Source: Deltaproteobacteria bacterium UBA5329
Lineage (GTDB): Bacteria > Desulfobacterota > Syntrophorhabdia > Syntrophorhabdales > Syntrophorhabdaceae
Direction of reading: 5' to 3'
NCBI GenBank assembly: GCA_002408185.1
Contig: DHQV01000023.1
Coordinates: 115,787-130,722, forward strand
Length of the DNA stretch: 14,936 nt
In this document: one piece after another, positions 6,626 to 13,756 of the stretch
Layout of the letters: the number at the start of each line of letters is the position of its first letter
Numbering within the stretch: position 1 is the stretch's first letter
The notes under the pieces: model-generated
What the model was told of the DNA's origin: nothing
The model's input: the letters and a program-made list of their open reading frames with translations, nothing else
Database searches by the model: none
Translations under genes and position numbers: made by a program

Positions 6626-7385
6626 CAGCCGCCTCCTTCTTACCAAAAAACCTCGCAATAATTATACTAAGTTCATAAAGCCCCCATAAGGGCAAGGCCA
6701 GCAGTATCTGGCTTATCACGTCCGGGGGTGTTATCACGGCGCTTACAATGAAAGCTGCAAGAATGGCATACCTTCTTTTCTTTGCCAGAAAACGATGGTT
6801 GACTATGCCCGCTTTTGCAAGGAAATAAGCAACGAGGGGCAGTTCGAAAATAAAACCGAAAACAACGAGCAGTTTGAGTGTCAGGCTTACATATTCCTTG
6901 AGGTCAGGCATCGGGATGATCATATCGGAGCCGAAACCTACGAAGAAACCGTAAAGATTCGGCATAACGACGTAGTAGCAAAATGCCACGCCCCCGGCAA
7001 AAAAGAGAGTGCCCCACAGGATCAGAGGATATACATATTTTTTTTCCTTCTCATACAGCCCGGGAGAGATAAACATCCACACCTGGTAAATAATAACCGG
7101 CGACGAAATTGTCGCTGCGGTGATGATCCAAATCTTGAAATATGTGATGAAGGCCTCGGTAACGCCCGTAAATATAAAACTGCTCCCGGCGGGCATTACT
7201 CTTTTGAACGGCAGGAGAAGAAAAATATTGACCCCTTCCCGGAAATAGTACGTTATCAGAAATGCGATGCCGACCGTCACCAGGCATATCATAATTCTTT
7301 GTCTTAATTCCTGGAGATGTGATACGAAAGGTTGCTTTTCATCTGGTTGGGCCTGTCTGATCATCTCAAGTCCGACAAACCGCAT
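6612..7385 (-). CDS. tatC: Sec-independent (twin-arginine) translocase subunit TatC
   Basis: TatC is the six-helix inner-membrane receptor that binds twin-arginine signal peptides together with TatB. The 257-residue length is usual. The cytoplasmic N-terminal motif HLQELRQR (23-30) is present, as are the FISPGLYEKEKK loop, FGFIFELPL with the conserved Glu in the fourth helix region, the KKRRYAI stretch, ITPPDVISQ and PLWGLYEL near the end. Start is ATG at 7385, with GGGAG about 11 bases upstream; ATG at 7364 is an alternative seven codons in. It follows tatB by 21 bases and overlaps the glmU-like gene by 14 bases (6612-6625), implying translational coupling between export and amino-sugar genes. 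Confidence 0.97.
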   Translation of the reverse strand: MRFVGLEMIRQAQPDEKQPFVSHLQELRQRIMICLVTVGIAFLITYYFREGVNIFLLLPFKRVMPAGSSFIFTGVTEAFITYFKIWIITAATISSPVIIYQVWMFISPGLYEKEKKYVYPLILWGTLFFAGGVAFCYYVVMPNLYGFFVGFGSDMIIPMPDLKEYVSLTLKLLVVFGFIFELPLVAYFLAKAGIVNHRFLAKKRRYAILAAFIVSAVITPPDVISQILLALPLWGLYELSIIIARFFGKKEAADEQP

Positions 7386-7406
7386 ACGCGGTCGGTCTCC
7401 CTTTGA

Positions 7407-7730
7407 TTACCCCCTTAAATCCCCGTATGGATCGGACTCAACCTTCTCGAGGGAACGATCGGCGCTATCGGGCCCCGTCTTCTCATCCTTTCCGTGGATT
7501 TCCGGCTCCGTACTAACGGGTATACTGGCAGTTTTTTCTTCGACATTATCCGGTTTTTCCTCGAGATCGATATCCCCGACAAAGGACTGTTTTACGTCTT
7601 CGGTCATCGATCTGACATCACGCAGCGCCTTTCCCAGAGAACGTGCCAGTTCCGGCAGTTTTTTTGGGCCTACAACCAGTAAGGCGACGATAAGTATCAA
7701 TATGAGTTCCGGAAGACCGATGCCGAACAT
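7407..7730 (-). CDS. Sec-independent translocase TatA/TatB family, TatB-like
   Basis: This is a 107-residue, single-helix Tat component. The sequence MFGIGLPELILILIVALLVVGPKK shows the very short N terminus, the membrane helix (about 5-20), then the hinge and amphipathic helix LPELARSLGKALRDVRS. Glu8 and Gly21-Pro22 are features more typical of TatB than TatA, and the acidic C-terminal tail of about 60 residues fits TatB. Members of this family are hard to separate by eye, and a single protein may do both jobs. The ATG at 7730 is chosen since family members begin at this Met. An in-frame TTG at 7790 would add 20 residues and has no family support, but the ATG lacks a good ribosome-binding site. 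First gene of the tat-glm run. Confidence 0.92.
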   Translation of the reverse strand: MFGIGLPELILILIVALLVVGPKKLPELARSLGKALRDVRSMTEDVKQSFVGDIDLEEKPDNVEEKTASIPVSTEPEIHGKDEKTGPDSADRSLEKVESDPYGDLRG

Positions 7731-7827
7731 TTTGGATAAACTATCATAAAAAACACGCTCTTCAAAGGGATTTATGCCATACCGACGCAATGATCATTGA
7801 TAGCAGGCCGACAGGAAATATCCCTGT

Positions 7828-7856
7828 TGCATATGCTTATTATCCGAAGGTGTCGA
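7828..7856 (-). promoter_or_regulatory. candidate sigma70-like promoter for the tat-glm run
   Basis: On the minus strand TCGACA (7856-7851) is followed after 17 bases by TATGCA (7833-7828). The hexamers match the consensus at 5 and 4 of 6 positions. Transcription would start near 7821, about 90 bases before the tatB ATG. A short GGTGT/ACACC stem (7849-7864) overlaps the -35. This is a candidate only, since such matches arise by chance. Confidence 0.35.
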
Positions 7857-8105
7857 AAAACACCCGAGACATACCCGGTCTGCGACCATCCACGGGCATA
7901 CTGCGAATTGTTTGCCGAGAATCACGAAGAACCGTTGCATTAGAAAAAAGAAGTCATCCTCTTTCCGGGCGCCTTTAAATTACCCCTTATTTTTCCTTGA
8001 CATACATTAATTCCATCTGGTACCTTTCTTTGCATTGAACAGAGAAAGCCGGAAAAATTAAGGAGATTTACGCCACAAACCGACAGTTTTATGGTATCTT
8101 AAAAA

Positions 8106-8126
8106 CGTAAGTCGTAAGACGTAAGG
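8106..8126 (+). repeat. three tandem heptamers CGTAAGT, CGTAAGA, CGTAAGG
   Basis: Three exact 7-base steps differ only in the last base. The same unit builds the inverted repeat at 2991-3052, but here it is present in one orientation only. It lies about 75 bases before the nitrilase-family start, in the probable leader of that transcript. Confidence 0.85.
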
Positions 8127-8199
8127 AGACAGTAGATAACAAACCCTAGCACCGGCGACATTTGGGTTGCAGACTGAGGATGGTTGTCAAACAACACTC

Positions 8200-9015
8200 A
8201 TGAAAATAGCTGGAATACAATTTGCCTGTACGCACGATAAGGACAGGAATATAGCGACGGCGACCAGACTCCTGAGCGTGGCGCTGAACGAAGATGCGAA
8301 AATTGTCTGTTTCCAGGAACTCTTCAATCAATACTGGTTTCCCAGGGACCGCGACGAAAATGCTTTCGCACTGGCTGAAGAAATAACCGGCGAGACGGTG
8401 AAGCTTTTCAGGGACCAGATCGATGGCACCGATACAGTTATTATTCTGCCTTTCTTTGAAAAGGTAGACGGGAAATACTTTAATTCAGCCGCTGCTGTAG
8501 ACGCCGAAAGCACCATCGGCATATACCGGAAATTGAATGTCACGGATATCCCTCTGTGGGAAGAGAAATTTTATTTTGCACAGGGCGATACAGGACTCCC
8601 CGTATTCGAGACGCGCCATGGAAAATTCGGGATACAGATGTCTTGGGACAATTTCTTCCCGGAAGGTTCCCGTATACTCGCACTTAAAGGGGCTGACATT
8701 ATCTTTGCCCCGACATCATGCGCATTCAAGTCTCAGCATATCTGGCAGACAGTTATCTCATCCAATGCAATTACAAACGGGATCTATGTCATGCGTGTGA
8801 ACAGGGTGGGTAGTGAAGAAGCCCAGGACTTCTACGGTATGAGCTTCTGCGTAAATCCCGAAGGAGAGCTTATCGGCGGACCGACAGGCAGATCGGATAC
8901 GGTCCTTCTCGCAGACGTCGATCTCGACCGGCTGAAGCTCATCCGGCGCGAATGGCCTATTCTCAAGGGGATCAAGCCCGAGTTATACAGCGAACTTTTC
9001 GGAGGAGACCTGTGA
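8200..9015 (+). CDS. nitrilase-superfamily (carbon-nitrogen hydrolase) protein with Ser at the catalytic Cys position
   Basis: This is a 271-residue protein of the nitrilase superfamily, closest in feel to N-carbamoylputrescine amidases (EEKFYFAQGDTG, WDNFFPEGSRILALKGAD). Family enzymes use a Glu-Lys-Cys triad to hydrolyse amide or carbamoyl bonds. Glu40 (CFQELF), Lys111 (YRKLN) and the extra Glu122 are present. The nucleophile position reads IQMSWDNFFPE where relatives read ICWDQWFPE, so residue 148 is Ser (TCT at 8641-8643). It may be inactive, altered in chemistry, or a sequencing error, since TGT would restore Cys. Start: ATG at 8200 fits the family N terminus MKIAGIQ; it lacks a clear ribosome-binding site, and TTG at 8167 is an in-frame alternative. 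It overlaps the next gene by four bases (GTGA). Substrate not known. Confidence 0.87.
   Translation: MKIAGIQFACTHDKDRNIATATRLLSVALNEDAKIVCFQELFNQYWFPRDRDENAFALAEEITGETVKLFRDQIDGTDTVIILPFFEKVDGKYFNSAAAVDAESTIGIYRKLNVTDIPLWEEKFYFAQGDTGLPVFETRHGKFGIQMSWDNFFPEGSRILALKGADIIFAPTSCAFKSQHIWQTVISSNAITNGIYVMRVNRVGSEEAQDFYGMSFCVNPEGELIGGPTGRSDTVLLADVDLDRLKLIRREWPILKGIKPELYSELFGGDL
9001..9007 (+). promoter_or_regulatory. Shine-Dalgarno inside the nitrilase gene for the small Cys protein
   Basis: GGAGGAG ends 4 bases before GTG at 9012. It lies within the last codons of the nitrilase-family gene (Gly-Gly-Asp-Leu). It supports the short GTG-started frame over the longer open frame that begins at 8952. Confidence 0.7.
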
Positions 9016-9182
9016 CAGACGAACCGACCCTTTGCGTCATATGTGCCTGGCGCGAAGAGTGTAAAAAGAAATACATCCATGGAAAAGAAGTGTCCCTGAG
9101 ATGCCCTGACTTCGCGAAGGACCTTCGGATAAAAAAGGACAAAGGGGATGCTCAGATCGATACCAGCAAAGATAATAAATGA
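9012..9182 (+). CDS. small conserved-looking cysteine-motif protein (56 aa), function unknown
   Basis: The start is GTG at 9012, inside the nitrilase stop (GTGA overlap), with GGAGGAG just upstream. The protein is small, highly charged and soluble. Four cysteines are arranged C-x2-C-x6-C-x15-C: LCVICAWREEC near the N terminus and RCPDF later. This could bind zinc or an iron-sulfur cluster. I recall similar CAWRxxC...RCPDF(T)xD proteins as uncharacterised short proteins of Deltaproteobacteria, but cannot verify this here. The C-terminal third is lysine- and aspartate-rich. It overlaps argS by 35 bases, so it is wedged between two genes with coupling on both sides. No function is claimed. Confidence 0.75.
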   Translation: MTDEPTLCVICAWREECKKKYIHGKEVSLRCPDFAKDLRIKKDKGDAQIDTSKDNK

Positions 9183-10806
9183 GTGCATACAAAACGCACG
9201 CTCGGAAGGGTTGATCCCTGCCGATGTAAACCTGAATTTCATAATCGAGACCCCGCGTGAGGAAGGATTCGGTGATTATTCCACGAATATTTCCTTTATT
9301 CTTGCCCCGCATCTGAAAAAAAAACCCGTAGATATTGCCCGGCAGCTCGTCGAATCCATGAAAGGCAATCCATCATGCAAATCCGTTTCGGTTGCCGGTC
9401 CCGGTTTTATCAATTTCTCACTCAAGGACAGCCTCTGGCAGGGAATGCTCCATACGATCGCGTCGGAAGGCGTCCAAAGCCTCTATCCCGATGTGGGGTC
9501 ATCCAGGAATGTGCTCATCGAATTCGTAAGCGCCAACCCCACAGGCCCCTTGCACATCGGCCATGGGAGGGGTGCGGCGGTCGGTGACGTTCTTGCGAAC
9601 CTCCTTGCGAGAACCGGTCATAATGTCGGCAGGGAGTACTATATCAATGACGCCGGCCGCCAGATACGGACACTCGGCCGGTCTACCTACCTCAGGCTCA
9701 AAGAACTCGCTGGTGAAATGGCGGATTATCCCCAGGATCTCTATCAGGGTGATTATGTCCGTGAGATAGCACGCAAGGTTATTGACGGGAATATCCCGGT
9801 GCCGGCTGGTGAAGAGGAGGCCGTGGATTTCCTTGCAGATTATGCAAGCTCTATCATAATGGACGGAATTAAAAAGGACCTAGGTGATTTTGGCGTCACC
9901 TTCGACAGGTATTTTCTTGAATCAACACTCTATGAATCGGGCGTTATCGATGAGACCCTGGAAATACTAAAGGAACGCGGCATCGCCTATGAGCGTGATG
10001 GCGCCCTCTGGTTCAAGACGAGCCTGTATGAAAAGGACGAGGACAGGGTCCTCATAAAATCCGACGGGCAGAAAACATACTTTACATCCGATATTGCGTA
10101 TCACCTCGATAAATATAAACGGTCGTTCGATGTCCTGGTAGACATATGGGGATCTGACCATCACGGTTATATTCCCCGGCTTCGTGCATCGGTGCAGGCG
10201 CTCGGAAGGAACAAGGAAGACCTGAAGTTCCTCCTCATCCAGTTTGTAACATTGATCAAGGACGGTAAGCCGGTTGGCATGTCTACGCGCGCGGGTGAAT
10301 TTACTACCCTGAGAGAAGTAATGGATGAGGTTGGCCGTGACGCGTGCCGCTTCTTCTTCCTTATGCGCAAGAGCGATGCTCACCTTGAATTTGACCTCGA
10401 TCTTGCGAAAAGGACAACCAACGAAAATCCGGTCTACTACGTTCAGTATGCCCATGCAAGAATAGAAAGTATTTTCAGGAACGCAAGGGAAACGAGGATA
10501 GATATGGAGAAATTAAAGGACGCCGACTGCGCGCTCCTTACGGTCAAGGAAGAATTGGACCTTATCAAATGGATAACCCGTTACAACAATGTACTCGAAG
10601 GGAGCGCCAGGAACCTGGAGCCACATCGGGTAACCTTTTATTTAATTGAACTTGTTGGCCGTTTTCACAGCTACTATAACAAAACACGTGTGCTCGGGAA
10701 TGATGTCGAACTCGTTCGTGCCCGGCTTCTTTTACTGGCAGTACTTCGGGACGTTATCAAGGACGCCCTCGGCCTTATCGGTGTGTCGGCTCCCGTGAAG
10801 ATGTAG
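9148..10806 (+). CDS. argS: arginyl-tRNA synthetase
   Basis: ArgRS is a class Ia synthetase that charges tRNA-Arg. The 552-residue length is typical. The N-terminal additional domain (about 1-110) ends with GPGFINF, followed by the catalytic domain: EFVSANPTGPLHIGHGRGA with HIGH at 136-139, YYINDAGRQI, GSDHHGYIPRL, and MSTRAGEF at 378-385 in place of KMSKS, which is common in this family. The C-terminal DALR anticodon-binding domain includes NPVYYVQYAHARI and LVGRFHSYYNKTRVL. Start: ATG at 9148, with AAGGA about 8 bases before it, inside the end of the small Cys gene. It is followed after 46 bases by lepB. Confidence 0.98.
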   Translation: MLRSIPAKIINECIQNARSEGLIPADVNLNFIIETPREEGFGDYSTNISFILAPHLKKKPVDIARQLVESMKGNPSCKSVSVAGPGFINFSLKDSLWQGMLHTIASEGVQSLYPDVGSSRNVLIEFVSANPTGPLHIGHGRGAAVGDVLANLLARTGHNVGREYYINDAGRQIRTLGRSTYLRLKELAGEMADYPQDLYQGDYVREIARKVIDGNIPVPAGEEEAVDFLADYASSIIMDGIKKDLGDFGVTFDRYFLESTLYESGVIDETLEILKERGIAYERDGALWFKTSLYEKDEDRVLIKSDGQKTYFTSDIAYHLDKYKRSFDVLVDIWGSDHHGYIPRLRASVQALGRNKEDLKFLLIQFVTLIKDGKPVGMSTRAGEFTTLREVMDEVGRDACRFFFLMRKSDAHLEFDLDLAKRTTNENPVYYVQYAHARIESIFRNARETRIDMEKLKDADCALLTVKEELDLIKWITRYNNVLEGSARNLEPHRVTFYLIELVGRFHSYYNKTRVLGNDVELVRARLLLLAVLRDVIKDALGLIGVSAPVKM

Positions 10807-10852
10807 ATACAGCTTTTTATCGGGCGGAAGAGACAGGAAGGAGCATTTATCG

Positions 10853-11482
10853 ATGGACAGGAAAAAAAGCAAGACGAGAGAGTATGTAGAATCTATCCTG
10901 ATCGCCGCCCTTATTGCGCTTGTCGTCAGAAGTTTTGTTATTCAGGCATACAAGATACCCTCAGGCTCAATGGAACCCACCCTTCTTGTCGGTGATCATC
11001 TTCTCGTCAACAGAATGAGCTACGTCGTCAAGATGCCATTTACCGACACCGTTCTTTTTACTACCGGCAAACCCAGACGGGGAGACATTGTCGTTTTTCG
11101 CTACCCGGAAGACCCGAGCAAGGATTATATCAAGCGGGTGATAGCCACGGAAGGCGAAAAGGTCGAGATCAGGAACAAGGTCATCTATATCGACGGCAAG
11201 AAGATAACGGACCCTTGGGGCCATTTCAAACCTGACTTAGGGGCCCGTGGTTTTACGCCATTTATCGACAAGGATAATATGAGCCCCGTGGTCGTCCCGA
11301 AAGACTCTTATTTCGTTATGGGGGACAATCGCGACAATAGCTTGGACAGCCGCTACTGGGGCTTTGTCAATGAGAGGCACCTTGTCGGAAAAGCCCTTAT
11401 CATCTATTTCTCATGGGACAGTAATGCCATGAATGTCCTTCACCATATACGATGGTCCCGCATTGCCTGGCTTATAAAATAG
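10853..11482 (+). CDS. lepB: signal peptidase I
   Basis: This inner-membrane serine protease removes signal peptides from proteins exported by Sec and Tat. At 209 residues it is a compact form. One membrane anchor (about 14-32) is followed by the catalytic serine box IPSGSMEPTLLVGDHLLVN (Ser39), the general base Lys94 in YIKRVIA, and MGDNRDNSLDSR (156-167). The middle insert (ITDPWGHFKPDLGARGF) is short. Start: ATG at 10853 with AAGGAG 9 bases upstream. It lies in the same direction as argS (46 bases) and the TPR gene (58 bases), and its role fits the Tat genes and lipoprotein genes nearby. Confidence 0.97.
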   Translation: MDRKKSKTREYVESILIAALIALVVRSFVIQAYKIPSGSMEPTLLVGDHLLVNRMSYVVKMPFTDTVLFTTGKPRRGDIVVFRYPEDPSKDYIKRVIATEGEKVEIRNKVIYIDGKKITDPWGHFKPDLGARGFTPFIDKDNMSPVVVPKDSYFVMGDNRDNSLDSRYWGFVNERHLVGKALIIYFSWDSNAMNVLHHIRWSRIAWLIK

Positions 11483-11540
11483 ACCAGCGTATTTCCAGCG
11501 AGTTAGATTTCGTAAAAGTTCTATGGTAATATGGAGTGTA

Positions 11541-13205
11541 ATGAGAATTAAGACAGTCGTCATTTCGTTCCTGGTGCTGATAGGGACGCAACTCAATGCA
11601 GCCACACTTTCGGATTCCATCTGGTTTTTCCTCCACGGTTACATCAGCGAATCGCGAGGGGAGTATAATGACGCCCTAGAGTACTACAGCAAGGCCCTGA
11701 AAGGGAATCCGGGTTCGGCTGAGATCAGGACGTCCCTGGCAGCGCTCTATGTCAAGAAGGGAGACCTCACAAAGGGGGAAGAGCTCCTTACCGAGGCCCT
11801 GGCCATAAGCCCCGATAACAGGACTGCGCTTATGTTCATGGCCGGGGTCCAGGCGGCAAAAGGCATCACATATAGGGCCAAAGAACTTTATGAAAAATGT
11901 ATCGAGCTCAACCCGGAAGATACCGAGGCATACATGTACCTCGGTTCGATTTACATTGGCGAAAAACGATACGACGCGGCGATCTCGATCTACGAAAAGA
12001 TAGTTGCCTACGATGATGATAACGTTATAGCTCTTTACTATATCGGCCGGCTGTACGGAGAGAAGAAGGATTATTCGAAAGCGAAGCAATATTTGGCGAA
12101 AACGCTGGAGATAAAGCCCAATTTCTCGCCGGCGCTCCTTGATATCGCCACCATATACGAGATCGAAGGTGATCTGAAAAAGGCGATCGAATATTATCAG
12201 CTCATAATCGCGAACGACCCGACGGACAAAAAGGCGCGTTCCCGCTTGGCCACGATCTTCATCAGGCAGAAGGAGTATGACAAGGCCATAGGAGAGTTTG
12301 AGAAACTGTCGGACCTTGACCGCCATGATATCTCTTTACGCGTCCGCATTGGATTGTTGTATTACGAAAAAGGCAGGTATGACGATGCGATCCGGGAATT
12401 CAATCTGGCCCTTTCCAACAAGAACGATGATACCATCAGGATATACCTCGCTATGTCATGGCGTGAAAAAGGGGATATGAAAAAGGCCCTTGAGGAACTC
12501 AACAAGATAAACCCGAGATCCGAAGAATTTCTTATGGCCCTCAAGCAGATGACATTGATCTATATCAAGTCGGGCACGATAGATGAGGGTATCAGGACGA
12601 TATCGAAATACCTTCCGGAAATGCAAAAGAAGCCTGAGCTATATATCCTCATTTCAATGCTCTATGAAGAAAAGAATGATTATGACAATGGGATCAAGGC
12701 CCTCGAAGAAGCGCGAAAGATCGAACCGGACAATCTCGATATTTTCTACCAGATTGGAATGCTGCATGAAAAGAAGGGTGATAGCGAGAAAGCCCTGGCT
12801 GTAATGAAGGACGTGCTGGTGAAGGACCCGGATTTCCCAAATGCCTTGAATTTTATCGGTTATTCTCTTGCAGAAAAGGGTGCTCAACTTGATGAGGCCG
12901 AAGAAATGATCAGACGGGCCTTGGCAAAACGCCCCGAAGACGGTTATATCATTGACAGTCTGGGTTGGGTTTATTTCAAGAAGGGGAACTACAAGGCGGC
13001 GCTGGAGGAGATCCAGAAGGCGAGTATCCTGATGCCTGAAGATGCGACGATCCAGGAACACCTGGGCGATATATATTCTGCATTGCATGACTACGCCAGA
13101 GCTGCACAACATTATGAAAGATCCGTATCACTCGAAAAAGATCCGGCAAAGAAGAATTCCGTCCAGGAAAAACTTGATCTGATCAAAGGAAAGAAGAAGA
13201 AGTGA
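11541..13205 (+). CDS. periplasmic or outer-membrane-associated TPR protein, LbcA (PA4667)-like
   Basis: A signal peptide (MRIKTVVISFLVLIGTQLNA, cut before ATLSD) is followed by about 15 TPR motifs in a nearly unbroken 34-residue register, 554 residues in all. The last repeats carry NFIGYSLAEKGAQLDEAEEMI and DSLGWVYFKKGNYKAA, a signature I know from the PA4667/LbcA group of TPR proteins. LbcA is a lipoprotein adaptor for a periplasmic protease; no lipobox is present here, so anchoring differs. The tail is lysine-rich (GKKKK). Start: ATG at 11541 gives the signal peptide and has GGAG 4 bases before it; ATG at 11523 is possible. The stop overlaps the next ATG by one base (TGATG), indicating coupling with the LolB-like gene. 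Function is inferred as a protein-protein scaffold. Confidence 0.88.
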   Translation: MRIKTVVISFLVLIGTQLNAATLSDSIWFFLHGYISESRGEYNDALEYYSKALKGNPGSAEIRTSLAALYVKKGDLTKGEELLTEALAISPDNRTALMFMAGVQAAKGITYRAKELYEKCIELNPEDTEAYMYLGSIYIGEKRYDAAISIYEKIVAYDDDNVIALYYIGRLYGEKKDYSKAKQYLAKTLEIKPNFSPALLDIATIYEIEGDLKKAIEYYQLIIANDPTDKKARSRLATIFIRQKEYDKAIGEFEKLSDLDRHDISLRVRIGLLYYEKGRYDDAIREFNLALSNKNDDTIRIYLAMSWREKGDMKKALEELNKINPRSEEFLMALKQMTLIYIKSGTIDEGIRTISKYLPEMQKKPELYILISMLYEEKNDYDNGIKALEEARKIEPDNLDIFYQIGMLHEKKGDSEKALAVMKDVLVKDPDFPNALNFIGYSLAEKGAQLDEAEEMIRRALAKRPEDGYIIDSLGWVYFKKGNYKAALEEIQKASILMPEDATIQEHLGDIYSALHDYARAAQHYERSVSLEKDPAKKNSVQEKLDLIKGKKKK

Positions 13206-13756
13206 TGAGAAAGGTGGCTATCATCCTCTGCGCCCTGCCCCTCCTCTTTCTTTCCTGTTCCCATGTTGGAAAACATCCCGAATCCATTATATGGCCGCGC
13301 AGTTTCGACCATATGGAGGCCCTGTGCGAAATTGACGTTATGCTCAAGGACAGGCAATATAGCGGGGACATGTCGCTTAAGGTCACATATCCTCACATGC
13401 TCTCTCTCGAGGTCTACAGCCCGTTCGGCACAACCATACTGTCCGTTGACCGGTCAGAGGACCATTTTATAATGCGGACCGACGACCAGGTGCTGACCAA
13501 CGAAAATGAATTCTACCGTCTTTTCAATATTCACATCGACGATATCATTGAAGATATCACCCTCAAGGGCCTGATCCGGACGGATAGGGCCATTCCGTAC
13601 AAAGAGCGCTCCAAGTATACCGTATATTACTATTTGAACAATCCATCGAACAGGATCTGCTGGAAGGTCGAGGAAGGGGATCTTTGCATACGGTTCATGG
13701 ACGTCAGTTTCTCCCGGGAAAGACCTGATGGAAAAAGTGATAGCGGGACAAATTGA
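13205..13756 (+). CDS. LolB-like outer-membrane lipoprotein
   Basis: A 183-residue lipoprotein: MRKVAIILCALPLLFLSC is a lipoprotein signal with Cys18 as the lipid-carrying residue. The rest is beta-rich: repeated short strands, with LSLEVYSPFGTTILSV corresponding in style to RLLLTNPLGSTELEL of E. coli LolB, the outer-membrane receptor that inserts lipoproteins. Identity is low by eye, and DUF4292-type lipoproteins share this fold, so the name rests partly on context. In Pseudomonas the PA4667 TPR gene is followed directly by lolB and ispE, and the same TPR-LolB order is seen here. Start: ATG at 13205 overlapping the TPR stop; a GTG one codon earlier is possible. The end overlaps the next gene by 29 bases. 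Confidence 0.75.
   Translation: MRKVAIILCALPLLFLSCSHVGKHPESIIWPRSFDHMEALCEIDVMLKDRQYSGDMSLKVTYPHMLSLEVYSPFGTTILSVDRSEDHFIMRTDDQVLTNENEFYRLFNIHIDDIIEDITLKGLIRTDRAIPYKERSKYTVYYYLNNPSNRICWKVEEGDLCIRFMDVSFSRERPDGKSDSGTN

Larger units (their letters stand above)
7731..8199. other. divergent intergenic region of about 470 bases without a recognisable gene
   Basis: This separates the minus-strand tat-glm genes from the plus-strand nitrilase-argS genes, so it should hold promoters for both. Seen: a candidate minus promoter (7828-7856), a perfect TTGACA on the plus strand at 7997-8002 with only a poor -10 (TACCTT, 8021-8026), and three tandem heptamers at 8106-8126. AAGGAGA at 8060-8066 resembles a ribosome-binding site but no start codon follows at a usual distance. 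The reading frame at 7790-7978 has no protein-like features. Confidence 0.6.

Noticed and set aside
7790..7978. A 62-codon plus-strand frame in the divergent intergenic region
   Set aside because: No ribosome-binding site, arginine-rich translation without structure, and it overlaps the likely promoter area.
8018..8033. A sigma54-like promoter, TGGTAC followed by TTTGCA
   Set aside because: The GG and GC elements are 11 bases apart here where 10 are required, and spacing in sigma54 promoters is strict.
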